This document shows positions 1 to 12,089 of a stretch of 64,000 nucleotides of DNA, piece by piece. Under the pieces are notes generated by a model, which saw only the letters and a program-made list of their open reading frames with translations, was not told the DNA's origin and searched no databases. A program made the position numbers and the translations under genes. The DNA is from Siderastrea radians (taxonomy: Eukaryota; Cnidaria; Anthozoa; Scleractinia; Rhizangiidae), in NCBI GenBank assembly GCA_964017195.1, contig OZ024895.1, positions 8,366,001 through 8,430,000 of the forward strand, given 5' to 3'. How positions within the stretch are numbered: the first letter of the stretch is position 1; each line of letters opens with the position of its first letter.

Positions 1-263
1 TCCATTAACCACATTTTAGAAAAAAGAATGCACGAAATTACCTCTTAATTTGTGTATTAAACATATTTAAGAATAAGCATCAGTTAACTTTCTTTTTAAA
101 CACAATATGCCATGTTCAGGACATATTTTGAAATCCAGAAAGTCCAGTTACTTAAGAAAACACACACACCTACAGGTTGCGTGCGTCCAATTGAATGCAC
201 GCACCTTGTGTGTAAATTAAACGACAATAATGCTCTCCATCTTTTACTTTGTTTGTCTAATAC

Positions 264-386
264 CTTAGTCTTCCTTTCGTAAATGCTTTCTTGTTGCACA
301 TCTCTAGCCATCCCAAAGTCCGTCACTTTGCACGTTTCTTTATCTCCTACCAGCACATTACGAGCAGCAAGGTCACGGTGAATGAT
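264..386 (-). CDS. RTK copy A: catalytic loop and DFG exon
   Basis: A 123-bp exon, phase 0 to 0, reading [14 protein letters not shown] (HRD catalytic loop of RTK type), then [10 protein letters not shown] (DFG) and SIYERKTK (activation-loop tyrosine). Donor AAG|GTATTA. The copy B exon is 37479-37601. Further 3' exons of copy A lie beyond the left edge of the window. Confidence 0.8.
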
Positions 387-543
387 CTACCGAAAAGGAG
401 AAAGGCGAACAGCACAGGCAATGCGAGAAGAAAGCCACTGGAAGTCACATAGCACGAAAGTGTTTAATTAAAATCAAGAAATTCAATTAAAATTAAAACT
501 TGAACGTTTTTCTTAATTATTGTTTTGCCATAAGGTGACTGTA

Positions 544-831
544 AAGTGTACAGTGGATCTAAGTTTGAAATCGGTGACTTACAAGGCGCTTCACGGTCTG
601 GGCCTCACATATCTATCGGAACTGCTCACTGTCTATAAGCCATCCCGCTGTCTACGCTCTGGAATCTCTAATCTACTCGTAGTCCCCAAATATAGAACAA
701 AATTGTACGGAGAAAGAGCCTTTGCAGTTGCAGCCCCTACATTGTGGAATAAACTGCCTACTGCGATCAAAAACTCTGAATCTGTAGCCGCTTTCAAAAC
801 GAGTTTGGAAACCTTCCTTTTTAAGAATTAA
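544..831 (+). mobile_element. LINE (CR1/L2-type) reverse transcriptase C-terminal fragment
   Basis: The frame reads VTYKALHGLGLTYLSELLT, YKPSRCLRS, LLVVPKYRTKLYGERAF and APTLWNKLPTAI, ending FKTSLETFLF. This is the characteristic C-terminal tail after the reverse transcriptase of CR1/L2-like non-LTR retrotransposons. The stop is followed by an (ATT)n microsatellite (833-852), the usual kind of 3' tail for such elements. A 5'-truncated copy in an intron of RTK copy A; not a host gene. Confidence 0.75.
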
Positions 832-1065
832 TCATTATTATTATTATTATTGTTATGTTTAGTTCCAGCTTTGAATAATTATTGCAAATTAGTATATTTC
901 TTTCGTTTTAAATTAGTATTAGTATTAGAGTGTTTTTAATTTGCATAATTGTAAGAGCGCTGCGAGCACTGAGACTCTGTTTAAGTGCTCCTAAGACTGA
1001 AACATTGATGATCCTAGCAGTATGCAGGACGCGTGTCACCACGAACTCAGTAAATGTGACCTATA

Positions 1066-1459
1066 CTCGCCCGTCTCCAGACGTGAGTGTCTCGATGCGC
1101 CCGCGATTCTCGCCACCTTCACGGCTGGGCGCACGGGTTTTGGTTATTGTTTAGACTGACCAATCAGAGACAAGCCCCCTGAAATTTGCGGGGCAGAATG
1201 CGCCACATAATTTAGCGGGACTTCGTCTTCCTCTTGAATTTTCACACTTATAGGAGGACGTTCCAGGCATACTTTTCGCATTTCGCTTTTTTTCAAGACG
1301 ATAAAAAAAGAGAGAAAATTTAAGCAAATGACGTGTGGATTGTCTGCATAATTATTAAAATTGTAATGAAGTCACGTACATGCAACCAAACCCGTGCGCC
1401 CAGCCGTGAAGGTGGCGAGAATCGCGGGTGCATCGAGACACTCACGGCTGGAGACTGAG
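1066..1459. mobile_element. Foldback MITE, arms about 75 bp
   Basis: The segment 1066-1147 reappears as its reverse complement at about 1384-1459 with few mismatches. The shared core contains GCGAGAATCGCGGG and CATCGAGACACTCACG. The about 240-bp centre has no coding signal. It is a non-autonomous inverted-repeat element directly abutted by the SINE at 1467. Confidence 0.7.
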
Positions 1460-1466
1460 CCTACGA

Positions 1467-1620
1467 GTCTCCCAGTAGCTCAGTGATTAGAGCGTCCGAC
1501 TGGTGTTAATGAAGGTCATGGGTTCGATTCCCGTCGGGGGACTCAGATTTTTTCTTTGTCCCACACTCGCGACATGTTGAATATTCCATATCTTCTTCTG
1601 AAATATTATTGTTATTATTA
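1467..1620 (+). mobile_element. tRNA-derived SINE
   Basis: Positions 1467-1542 form a tRNA-like head. The acceptor arms GTCTCCC and GGGGGAC pair, and A-box (TAGCTCAGTGATTAGAGCG) and B-box (GGTTCGATTCC) internal promoters are present. The anticodon stem does not pair, so a functional tRNA is unlikely. A non-tRNA body follows (TTTTTTCTTTGTCCCACAC) and it ends in an (ATT)n stretch, as SINEs do. Confidence 0.7.
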
Positions 1621-1753
1621 AAAATGATGTGGGAATAGGACATCACACTACAGTTTTTAATAAGACATCAACCTATGGTTTTGCGTTATTTTTGCACGGA
1701 ACGAATATATTCAATGTAGGGGCTACATTCTAGATTAAGATGCCTGAACTCAC

Positions 1754-1942
1754 AGATCTTGATGAGAGGTAACTCATCCCATCTGCGATTTGCCAAGCAA
1801 ACTTCATCAGCTGCTGTGACGTCAGACTGGTTTGTGGTTTGATATCTGGGTCTTTGTAATAAGTGTCATTCAATCCACGGCTCTTTCTCAGGTAACCCAA
1901 GATCTCCATAAGGCACATACTCGATCAACACCAACAGAGGCT
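1754..1942 (-). pseudogene. RTK copy A: kinase hinge exon with 2-bp deletion
   Basis: The exon starts after TTGTTAG in the frame [15 protein letters not shown]. It then loses the frame, because near 1907-1912 it lacks two bases present in copy B (38014-38204; 191 bp there, 189 bp here). Downstream of the deletion the original frame would read [19 protein letters not shown] to [11 protein letters not shown]. Donor TCT|GTGAGT is intact. This single change would abolish the kinase. Confidence 0.75.
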
Positions 1943-2502
1943 CTAACAAAGATATGACACACACGTGAACCTTCATGGTCTCAAAACGGAACATAGTTAA
2001 TCACCAATAACAAATACAAAGTTAAGACTGCTGTTCGAGGCGCAGCCGAGATAACCGTCGTTCACACAAAGCGCCGACGAGTGGTATAATTGTTTCAGTA
2101 AATTTCAGTAAAAATATGAAGGATTATATTGGCAGCACAAAAATATTTAGGACGTTTTTACCCAAATAAAAAAAAAACAAAGAAGAAAGCTTATAGACGA
2201 TAACAGTTAAGCCAATCAGACTTGCATATTTTCAATAGGCCACAGTGAATGTCTACTAAAAGCGCATAGACATTATGACGGTAGCTAGATTGAGCCCATC
2301 AGATGCGCGTATTCTTAAAAGACCACATTGAATGTGTGCTATTAGCCAACAGATAGTGACAGTTGAGCCAATCAGACTCACGTATTTCACAATAGATCAC
2401 GCTAAATGTTTACTAGTAGGGAATAGACAATGATAATTGAGGCAATCAGATATGTACCTGAGATATATGCTACGGTGAATGTCCATAATGTTAATGTCTT
2501 AC

Positions 2503-2613
2503 CAGATTCTGTGACACATCCCAGTAGTTTGATGACGTGTGGATGAGGATTAAGCGTCTTCACCACTTCAAGTTCTGATAACAAGTCTTTCTTGTCTGAC
2601 TCGGGAGCGTTAC
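2503..2613 (-). CDS. RTK copy A: kinase alpha-C helix exon
   Basis: A 111-bp exon, phase 1 to phase 1, reading [16 protein letters not shown] with the alpha-C glutamate, followed by [14 protein letters not shown]. Identical length to copy B 45633-45743. Confidence 0.8.
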
Positions 2614-3087
2614 CTGCAAAATTCCACAAAAAAGGATTTCACTCTTTTTTGAAAAATATTAAATTACTTAGCGATTATCGATTTTATGAGTCGTATAAGT
2701 AATTGTGAATTCTACATGTGCACTCACATTGGTGGAAATTTTTGTTTACGTGGCAGTATGGCATCATGAGTGCAATTTTTATACTTAGAATGGAACAAGA
2801 AAACTATTAGAGGACATACCTGACTTAAACCAAAGCTTTTCTTGTTCTTTCAAATTTGAAGAGGTTTTTCTTAACCATTGCGTTCAAAAATTCCCTAGAT
2901 CAAAAATTAGGAAAAATCAGCCATTTTTTTCTTCTGTTTTGTTAGTTGTTTTTTCGTTTATGCAAATCGAAAATCTCCAAGAAGTTCTACTGGAAAGGGT
3001 TTTCATTTGAATGTCACTTTATAAAATTTCTTCCACAGACTCAATTCAAGAATGCTACATAGCGGATTATATGGATGTAATTGCCAC

Positions 3088-3403
3088 CTTTCAACATTTT
3101 AACGGCCACAACTGTTTTCTCTGGTCTTCCTCGGAGTCCCATGGCTGTTCCCTTGGCAACCTGACCAAAAGCACCTTTACCAATGATCTTTTCAATAGTC
3201 ACGTGATGTCTAGGAATCTCCCAAGACAGTGTTGCTGGATGGAGAGGTTCAAATTGCTCACTGATTTGTGAAGTATTTCCTGAAGAGGCCACTGGCACGT
3301 CGTGCGAACGACGGGCTCCATCCAGTGGCATGTATTGGCTTCGAGGTGAAGTTTCAGGAGTTTGTTGTTTTGAGAGTGTACGATCCTCCATTTCAACAGC
3401 AGT
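3088..3403 (-). CDS. RTK copy A: kinase exon with glycine-rich loop and catalytic lysine
   Basis: A 316-bp exon, phase 0 to phase 1. It contains the juxtamembrane segment, the lead-in [15 protein letters not shown], the glycine loop GKGAFGQV and the lysine motif VAVKMLK. The copy B counterpart is 46321-46630 with the same motifs. Confidence 0.8.
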
Positions 3404-3770
3404 CTAATAGAAATAATTCCATAAAAAGATAAGTTGAGTAGTTTTGAATGGTCATGAATTTGACTACGCTAACCTATTTCTATTCCTGCACGTGCTTTTT
3501 TAAAAGAATGATTTTGCACTATGTATAACATTAGGGTATTTCCTAAACCGCTCCCTCACTTAATTGCTTGAACGTGGAGCCACTCCGTAACTTGGAGCAA
3601 CTCATTGTTGTTGGTCGGATCAGAAGAGTTGGAGACTAGCTGAGTCAACTCGAAGATAATCGAAGAACAGGTTTAAAGTTAAAATGTAGACAAGTTGCAC
3701 GGATCTAATGTGTTAAAGTCATTACGCTTCTTCCACACGGATTATAGCTACAGGAAAAGGTAAAACATAC

Positions 3771-3804
3771 GTTTTCCTTTTCGTCCACGTGCCCTTGATA
3801 TGAC
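3771..3804 (-). CDS. RTK copy A: 34-bp juxtamembrane exon
   Basis: Acceptor TATTTAG and donor AAC|GTATG flank 34 bp encoding a charged linker (SYQGHVDEKEN). It is 9 bp (three codons) shorter than the copy B exon at 47081-47123 but keeps the same phases. Confidence 0.6.
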
Positions 3805-4665
3805 CTAAATAATAAAGAAAACAAAAAAGTAACAAAACAAATAACTAAGGAATGAATCAAGTGTGTCGTACAAATCAGGGTTTTACGCTTTTTCTTATAT
3901 GCATCGGCCAACATTTCGAGTAACAGAGAACTCGCTTTTTCTTACATTTCTGTTCCCCGTTAGTTATTGCTTCTTTTGGTTTTTTGACTTTTCCCAAGTC
4001 ATAGAAGAATTTCAAGTTGACAAACCAGGTGAACCAGTTGACGTAGTTTCATATTTGCAACTTACTTAATTTTTAGCTAACGCTTTATACAATCACCAAA
4101 TACCTTATTAAGTTTTCTTTTATGTTCTTTTTCACAATGACGTCACAAAGCAGCCATTTTGAATTTTGAACCGCCATCTTGAATCCCGAGAATGCAGTCA
4201 TACAGTTGACAATGACGACATCGAAAAATATATGAATTTGTTCTAAGAAACATACTTGATCAAAACAAGCGCAAAAAAGTACAGGATCATCTTTTTCTTA
4301 CAAGCGAAGGGCAAAAAACTGAAAAGAGCCTGAAAAAAGACAGAAAATAGTCAAAACACCTCCAAAGTAGACGGTTGCTATGGAAACGTCAATCACCATA
4401 GACACGTCATTGACACAGGAAAATTTGCTCCTATAAATTTCAGGAAAAGTTTTAAGATTTGGTGATTATTCGTCAAGCCGTTTAAAAGTTATAATTCGTT
4501 AAAGTCAGCGCCCCCCCCCCTCCCCAAGGCAGAATAGGGTTAAGGAAAACACGGCACCATCTCGAAAAGGTGTTAATTTGAAGGTCACAATTAATGCTGC
4601 CCAAACTTTAAGTGTCCAAGCTGTCTAGCAACCTAAAATAACATTATCTGCAAGCATGAACACAC

Positions 4666-4684
4666 CTTTTTCTTCTTCCTGTTC
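4666..4684 (-). CDS. RTK copy A: 19-bp juxtamembrane micro-exon
   Basis: Between TTTCTAG and GTGTGT lies a 19-bp exon coding for G-T-G-R-R-K plus a split codon. It is accepted because copy B has an exon of exactly 19 bp in the same place and phase (47562-47580). It connects the transmembrane exon to the 34-bp exon in frame. Confidence 0.6.
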
Positions 4685-7263
4685 CTAGAAACAAGAAAAG
4701 ATAATATATAGATTTAGCTGAGCCTAAAAGCGGAGCTCCACGTCTCTCTTTCATGCTAATTGGCCCGTAAAATACAGTAAATTTTAGTTGTGCAGTTATT
4801 CCCCAAGAGGTGAAAAACAGGAAAGGAAAACATGCGAACCGCTGAGGAAACTGTGAGCTGGCTTATTTTTCATCAAAGAGAAGACTTCAGTACGACTTTC
4901 ACCGACAGCTCTTCTTGTAGCATTCTTTCGAAAGCTAGCTTATAGAGTTCAAGAAGAGTACCTATAAGACTACAATTGCTAAAGAAAACCCACTTAAAGA
5001 CTTTTCCATGCAAATACACATTTCTCACTGATTCCAATGCATCCCTCTGGCTGCTTAGTTCTGTTAACCATGAAACATTTCTCGAAATCTATCTTGCTAA
5101 AATAAATAATATTTTCCCGGCATCAAACCGTTTACTGGCAAAAATTCTCCAAAAAATGTTTTCGGAAACTTTCAAGCACACGTATAATTATCAAGAGAAA
5201 ATGGCACAAGTTTTTCAACCGCGAAGTATTAATCGGGCGCTTTCAAGAATACACCCTGAACTATTAAATTTTAGGAAGGTTTTAGAGTCTCATTTTAGAC
5301 AAAATACATGTAGACTTAAACCGAGAAATGCTTTGCTTATAGTTACTTAAATAAAGATTTCATTTCGACCTGTAACTAAACACACACTGAAATGGCTTAG
5401 CGGTTTAACAAAAAACAAAACGATCACGAAAACATGCCACACTGAACTCACTCACTGAAACGGCGAGTCTAAGTTTAGTCGCTAAATTGGGACAGAAATG
5501 TCATTCACTTCATATGGAGAAGCTAAAAAATATAACAATATAAGGAAGATAAAATATTCCACAACTGAACAAAAAACATAAGGAGCTTTACACTAAGACT
5601 ATAAACTTAAAAATGACGACAGAGCGACTCTTCAGGTGTTGAATACTAAATAAATACGATAAATACGAATTAGTCAAAACAACCCAATACGCGTCGCCGA
5701 AGAAAAACAACCTACATTGAAAAAACAACACAGACTCAGTCTAGAACTAGTCACGATTTCCACTTTTCGAATAAAATACAGTAGAATTCCTCTAAGAAAA
5801 ATCTTGAAAATTACGCACTAAAGATCAAAAGGAAATTGAGCTTAATTAAGCTTAAGTTAACTGAAGCCTAAATATCAGATTGCTCACTAATGAAAATTCC
5901 TTTAATGCATAAACACAGAAAAAGGACAAGAAACCTTCAAAAACATGAAATGGCATTCACATACGAAGCATTCGTTTGCCTAGGAAAGCAAACTGCATTC
6001 AATTTTCCCCTCGAGTGAAGTTACTCGCAAGCCGGCAAACGGGAACTACGAGCTATTTTTAAACAAGTTTTTAAAACATTTCAAGAAAATTACCGTAATT
6101 TACTAAACATCTAAAGTCGCTCAATTAAACAATTTTTACAATGTAAATCCATACTCAAATCTATAATTTACTTTACCACTGAACTGAAAGAAGGCCTTGA
6201 AAATCTAAACAAAAGTCGCCGGGTCCTTTCCAGATCTCCGTAGCTTTGAAAAAAACAAGTATGTCCGCGAACAAGGATTTCTTGCCTTCAAGCTCTCCAG
6301 TATCTTCTATATGCGCCATTGAGATCATAGCAATCCTCTTCCTTTTCGTGATGAACTGCTACAAGTCTTCATTCCAAGAATGTATTACAATTATCGTATT
6401 GAAAGACGACCGTACGACGAACCAGCCGCCATGTTGTTTACTTCAGCTACAAGAAAAATTGTCATTCCATCTCCCCCGGTCAGGCTGTCTTGGGACTCCC
6501 GTCACCCTCCCTCAGAGTCTGTATGGACGGACGGACGTACGCTGACGTCAGAACCAAAATTTTTCGGATCAACGGGTTACCAAATTTTCTTACCCATGGT
6601 GCTCCGCGAGCTCCGCTAAAAAGCATCGGGAAAAAATAACATTCAGAGTCTGTAAATATAGTCAACTGAATGTCCTTTTAACTCTCTCGGCGAACCTTGA
6701 TTTTAATTAACAATATATCTGTTTCTAAGGCTAGCTCTTTTACGTGTTCCTGCATGCTCCTACAGTTTTCAAATCAATCACTATTGAATAAAGTGGTGAC
6801 GCCCGGCAAAACTAGAACAATGACTGTCCATGTGTATGTTACAGTAGCAAATTTGGTCATTGAATGAACAAACAGAGGAATACAGAAGAAGAAAGTGAGA
6901 GGTAATTTATGATGAGTTTTGATATCCCATAATTCAAATGGCCATTTTCACATGACCTATACGATAAGTCTTCTGGCCGCGTTTATTGCTTTCGAACTGA
7001 TTGTAACCTGTTCTCACAATGAGATAAAATGCCTTTTTCGGAAAAAGTCACATGTCCACTCACGTCATCAAATCAAGATTGATATAAGAGAAATTTTAGG
7101 GGAGGACTAAATACCATATGGTGTGGAATCCTTCTGGAGTTAAACTTCACAAAGTTATTTGGCATTGGAAATTTTCTGGTGAAAAGATTCTGGGAAGTGT
7201 ATTATAATTGTAATATTGTTTTTAATTACCAGAAAACAAGCATTTCTTTGACGTAATGCTTAC

Positions 7264-7377
7264 CTCTTTTGTGCAGCCAGATAATGTAGATAATAAGAGT
7301 AATGATGATTGCAACAAGTATGCAGACCACAGAGATTAATACGGTGTAGTTACATGAACATCCTCTGTATATTTCAA
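7264..7377 (-). CDS. RTK copy A: transmembrane exon
   Basis: A 114-bp exon, phase 1 to phase 1, with acceptor TTATTCCAG and donor GAG|GTAAGC. After GCSCNYT it encodes a single hydrophobic helix (VLISVVCILVAIIITLIIYI) followed by WLHKR. Copy B has a same-length, closely similar exon at 47662-47775. This fixes membrane topology: Ig/SEA outside, kinase inside. Confidence 0.75.
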
Positions 7378-7937
7378 CTGGAATAACAGAAAACGATATC
7401 AAACTAGCTTACTCTGAAATGAGGTTAATGATTCGTACTCGTGATAATATTCACCTGTTCACACCCAAGCGAGATTAATTTTCTCTCAGCGGATTCAAAG
7501 TATCCGGCCATTGGAATATGTACTGCAATCAACAAGCAGGTGAAATGTTGCTTGGTTACACAGAATCGACGTCAACAGCTCCGTCGCAGTTTATACAACT
7601 ATATAATTTTACCAATGAAATGGCAGTTTTTAGGCCTCTGAATTGATTATAACATTTTCTGGCATTGAAACACCTCTGTACCGACCCTTATTACCCATAG
7701 TCATACTCGGGACATGTCAGGACCTGGTGGAGAACATGCCGGGTGTTTAAAACCTGCTTACTGTTCTCTGGCTATGAATTAAGTGTTGGAAATTGATTAT
7801 TTAAGTTTTCAAGACAAGCAAAAGTACACAAAACATATTACGCAGCTATTCAAGCCTAGCGGGTAATTCGACCGGTAAATCAAGATTGCATGAGAAGTTG
7901 TAGCCTGAGCAACCTGAGAAAACAGCCGACGTTTCAC

Positions 7938-8167
7938 GAGGTCGCCACTTGAGCCCTCGCAAAACGACGTCTGAGTAAGAAGCGCAGAAATTCCATACTG
8001 ATGACGTGCACTACCCAGATCTTGGTAGAGCTTCCGATTGGTTGTACCGCGAGGGAATTTTCTTTCAACCAATCGGAAGCACTACGAAGATATGGGTAGT
8101 GCACGTCATCAGTATGGAATTTCTCCGCTCGTTACTCAGACGTCATTTTGCGTCAAGTGGCGACCTC
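7938..8167. mobile_element. Foldback MITE in RTK copy A intron, arms about 105 bp
   Basis: GAGGTCGCCACTTGA at 7938 and its reverse complement ending at 8167 bound two arms that match nearly throughout, including ATTCCATACTGATGACGTGC. Only a short centre separates them, so the transcript would fold into a long hairpin. It lies between the transmembrane and SEA exons of copy A. Confidence 0.8.
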
Positions 8168-8256
8168 ATATATCACCGACTGGTCCTGTTGTTTAGGTTT
8201 GAAGCGATGATCCAACAACATAAGTAGTCTGTTCAATGTAGATAGCGGAAACGTAC

Positions 8257-8459
8257 CCTGAGTCACTCTTGATGTAGTTTTGCTAGGCGTTGTGGTTGTG
8301 TCATCAATAAAAGATCGAGTTCCCACTATAGATGAAGCGTTCACACTAAATTCTCCAAGCTTCCCATCCTTTGTAGCTTCTTGAAGAATAGCGAGTACTG
8401 ATTTTTCTGTAATAATGGTGCTAAATGCCATTGTCAGGTCGGCAATCAAACTTCCACAC
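8257..8459 (-). CDS. RTK copy A: SEA domain exon, C-terminal part with threonine-rich stalk
   Basis: A 203-bp exon reading CGSLIADLTMAFSTI, then EATKDGKLGEFSVN, ending in a threonine/serine-rich stalk (DDTTTTPSKTTSR). The GSLIADLTMAF and GKLGxFSV patterns are typical of SEA domains. It ends in phase 1, matching the transmembrane exon at 7377. Its counterpart in relic C (29433-29606) shares GKLGNFSV and the same phase-1 end. Confidence 0.65.
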
Positions 8460-9698
8460 CTAAAGGTGAATAAGAAAAACAGTGGAATTTACAGAATACT
8501 CGTATTCTAGGACGATGGGAGTTGCTGAAAATAACGTCGAACCTCAGGGTCAGTCCGACCATCACTTACAGGTTACAACCAATGATGGCCGTCTTGCAAG
8601 AAGGGACGCCGTAATATACTTGCCAAAGTTCTCTGAGACAAATGTGTAGGATTTCCTGGAGGTGTAGGATTTCTGAGGGTATCCTTAAAAGGTTCGGAAG
8701 GAGTCCCAGGATTTCGAATTATAGACTACGAATACAGTCTTTGGATGCTTTGGGAGATTTCATCACTACAGGCCAGATATCGCAGCTTAGCTAGTCGTGT
8801 GCGCAGAAGAATTGTGAACTTTATTATGTCATATCTACCTCTACAGCTAACCTTTAAAGTAGCTTGCATACCTGATATTTCTCAATGTTGTGCTCCGATA
8901 GATACTTTCATTAAATATCTTGCTCATCTAAACATGACATCATGAAAGGAAAGAGAGAAGAAAAGACCGTTGACTTGGTTCATGAGCAACAAAAAAGCAA
9001 TCAAGTATGATCGTTGTGAGCTATCTCCTGATGGAGCACAATCTAAACAGACGTGCATAGAGTAATGCTCCCCAGCTTCGTATCTCATACACTTCTGAGG
9101 TGGGCATAGATAGCTCCTACAGAGTGCGTCCATGCATTTTTGGCGATGTTTTGTCTACAGCATTCTAAAGGATTGGTAAGTTTTTTTTGCTCAAGCGAAG
9201 TCATCGTAAATTCAGGCTTTAGATCAGCACTTCACCTAGTTCTATTTAGGTGGACCTTTCTCTTAAGGTGGATAATCAAAGGTGGTGTAGAGTGTGACTA
9301 TTTTAGATTATGAACACCGTAAAACATTCAAAAGTACTTAAATTATTTAAAGTGGGAATTTCAGGCTTGTTAACAGTAATCTTTTTTTTTTGTAGTTTTA
9401 GCTAACCTTGCATGCACAGTTCTACGGCTTTTTTAATACACGTACAAACATATAGCAACTTATAGCTTCGATGCATCTTAATCTAGGTACTCTGGGTTTG
9501 AACCCGAGGTGTGTACTAAACATGATTTCTTATTTTCGCTTGACCAGTTTTGTTTCTTCACAATGGCCTATTGCTATTGGCATTTACTTTGCAGCTTTGC
9601 CAGCAGGTGATTTAAACCCCTGGCCAAATATTAAATACAGAATAATCCCTTCACAAAACGCCACAACACGAAAACAAAGTGTACATTGTACCCTTTAC

Positions 9699-9805
9699 CG
9701 TTTCAGTTAGTTTGCTCGACAACGTCAAAAGCTGATCGTATTTTCCACCAGTACAGCTTTCACTTGTGATAACCACTGTCACGTTGATCAACTTGCTTGC
9801 TATGA
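9699..9805 (-). CDS. RTK copy A: SEA domain exon, N-terminal part
   Basis: A 107-bp exon with acceptor TCTTCAG and donor ACG|GTAAAG. It reads VTVVITSESC, then GGKYDQLLTLSSKLTET, a typical SEA-domain first strand and helix. It starts in phase 1 and ends in phase 0. The next recognised SEA exon (8257-8459) needs phase 2, so an intervening exon is missing or was not recognised. Confidence 0.5.
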
Positions 9806-9933
9806 CTGAAGAAAGAGAATCATCTTTAATTTAGTGGAAAGCGCCCTGTGTACTACAAATAACAGCAACTGCCAGCAATTTATTAATCAATTTCAATGAA
9901 AATAAACAAAAACAGTTTTCATATTCAAAACTA

Positions 9934-10127
9934 TATATGACTTCTGTTGATGTTTGTAATGTTCCAACTGGGCTGGCTGTGCAGTGCTTCACTCTCACTG
10001 CCATTCCTAAATACTCTGGTCCAGGTGATGTTTGGAGTTGGTTTACCAGATGCTTCACAGACCAAGTGCAGAGTTGAACCTTCAAGTACCTTCTGGTCAG
10101 GACTTAGCTTGGTAAGTTTGGCTGGAA
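9934..10127 (-). pseudogene. RTK copy A: second Ig domain exon, 3' part lost
   Basis: From the acceptor at 10128 the frame reads an I-set Ig N-terminal half: the segment DQKVLEGSTLHLVCEASG, then PTPNITW with the tryptophan, then WNITNINRSH. The reading then hits TAG at 9931-9933, before the F-strand YxC motif that should follow. No good donor is seen. In relic C the corresponding exon continues to a phase-1 donor. The exon therefore appears truncated or disrupted, supporting loss of function of copy A. Confidence 0.55.
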
Positions 10128-10833
10128 CTTAATGATTAGTAATTAAGTAAAACCTTTGAGTAAACACGATAGTTATAAAAGCATCGAGTTTATGTAGGGT
10201 CAGGTAGGCGTTATTTTAAATCAGTGAAACTCAAGTGTCCAGCTTCTTGCTCATTGTAGTAGACAGTGTTCCACAGGACAGAGCTTCGTTCTTTAAGTGA
10301 GTCTTTCATTTACCTACTTTCAAAAAGCCTGGGTATCAGTAAAACATGCAGTCTTGTCTCCTTAGAGAGTAGCCATTACAACGGGTGGTCAAGATGCTCC
10401 TAGACAGAGATTGGCAGGCAGACCATCGCAAAGATTGTATGCTTAAGATATCTTACTTATGATAAGCACGTCACTTGACGCCATGTCCTTGGGCCGGTAA
10501 GTTAAAAATACTTCTAGCTGTCCTACAATGTGTTAAATCTTTGTGTAGAATTAAGTATATCTGGATTACCGTACAAAACCCACAAACCTAAACCGTGGAA
10601 GAAACCCTTATCGTTTCAGTAAGTCCACCTTTTTAGCAAAGCCATCTTTTTGGTTCGGCTAGAGCGTGTGGTACCTAGTTAAGTTTATGGTCGACAGTCA
10701 CGCCCAACAAGCCTGTTTTCATTACCCATCTAAGAATTGACCTCCTTGATAACGCTGGAGCAATTGGTCCCACTGGGTTCCCTTGCTTACCAGCACGACC
10801 TCTCTTTTGCCTGGATGCGGTGTTAACCGATTG

Positions 10834-11232
10834 TTAAGGGACCATGTACGTGTTTACTTTTTGCAGTGCTTTATTCAACTCTGCAATAGCTAGATCTGCG
10901 TTTTCTCCAATGCAGTAGACAGTAGTATCGTCTGCGTGCATATAAAGCGAACCCGACGTAGCAAAAGATGGTAGGTCGTTCATAAATAGTGTAACAAGCG
11001 CCGGCCCTAGAACAGATCCCTGGGGTATGCCAAAGGACACCGATAGCAAGTCCGACTTTCCTCCATTTTGTAGAGTAAATTGTTGCCTTCCACTTGAATA
11101 ACTTTTTTTCATCCAGTTCGGGATATGCCAGTAATGGTAAAGTCTCGTTTGAACTTCATCTTCAGTATATCACGGGAAACACTGTCAAATGCATTTCTAA
11201 AATGGACAAAGTTTAACTGCCACCGCCTTCCC
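10834..11232 (-). mobile_element. LINE reverse transcriptase fragment
   Basis: The minus frame reads FRNAFDSVSRDIL (fingers/palm), then GIPQGSVLGPALVTLFMNDL (the RT motif with the invariant Q-G-S), then YMHADDTTVY (the catalytic box, with HADD in place of YADD or FADD), and ends in LNKALQKVNTYM. A frameshift near 11110 separates the first motif from the rest. A related 80-bp piece (NKALQNVNAYMV) lies at about 13975-14057 on the plus strand. Dead non-LTR element inside an intron of copy A. Confidence 0.75.
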
Positions 11233-11269
11233 TGAATCGAGAGCAAAACATCGGGGAACGAGCCCTTGC

Positions 11270-11720
11270 AACTTCTAGTTACAAACGAACACTACCACCC
11301 TGGCTATGGTACGTTGTCCACGCTACCTTTGCAGTACACAGAGACGAAATTGACGATTATCACGAACACCTCAACAGACAAAGCGTTTATGTATAGTTTA
11401 TTCACGGTGAATAATGGTGAAATACCTTTTCTAGACTGCTGAGTTTATCTGTGACAGCAACAAACTACGGACGACAATTTACAGAAAACCCACATATACC
11501 GACAGACTACTCGATCAATCACCTTCCAACCCTACTATACAATACAAAGCAGTGACTGTATGGACCTTGACAAGACGAGCGCAACTAGTTTGCAGACTAC
11601 GTTGGTTACACAAACCGGCACCTCTAAACCCCACGCTCTTCAACTGCGAAGCACCTGCTCTGTCTGAAAGGTTTTGTGTACTCCCCAACTTTAGAAACAA
11701 ATTTGTATGCCTAATTTACG
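11270..11720 (+). mobile_element. Penelope-like element reverse transcriptase fragment
   Basis: In successive frames one reads WYVVHATF (decayed form of the RT box normally RYVDDTF), then IPFLDC, then LRTTIYRKPTYTDRLLDQS and VWTLTRRAQLVC. This order and wording is diagnostic of the RT C-terminus of Penelope-like elements. At least two frameshifts and a stop are present and the GIY-YIG endonuclease is not seen. It abuts the LINE fragment, suggesting nested insertions. Confidence 0.75.
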
Positions 11721-12089
11721 AAATGATTCTTAACTTGTCGTCACTATAACAAATACGGGATATTGAGGGACACCTTAGAGTGTTCTACACATCTCACTGG
11801 CACCGTGAAAGCACAAATTTAAGAACAATCTTTATTTAGTTTTTGATTGCGTGATTTGTTGTAACAAACTGATTATTGACTTATATGGGAGCGTTTAGCT
11901 AAATTTCGTCCAAGACCCATTTTTGTTGTTGGATCAGGGTGTAGCTGTTTTTTAGAGCCGTCTCATATCAAAGGGCGGCGATCCTAATTGGTGTTGACAG
12001 TCAGTTTAGGCTTTACCTAGAGAGGTTTCATAATTCGGTGAAGTATGATCGTCCAAGTGAGTTTTTTCCTGAGAAGGACTGTTTGTGAT

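Noticed and set aside
1467..1542. Functional tRNA gene
   Set aside because: The anticodon stem does not pair and a SINE-like body follows; treated as a SINE head.
4976..5350. 124-codon plus-strand frame in RTK copy A intron
   Set aside because: No recognisable domain and surrounding sequence is ordinary AT-rich intron; could not be supported.
6246..6665. Overlapping frames on both strands
   Set aside because: They cross a dispersed repeat with GGACGGACGGACG; no protein similarity.
8924..9133. Cysteine-rich minus frame (CRSYLCPPQKC) as an extra RTK ectodomain exon
   Set aside because: No matching splice phases and no counterpart in other copies.
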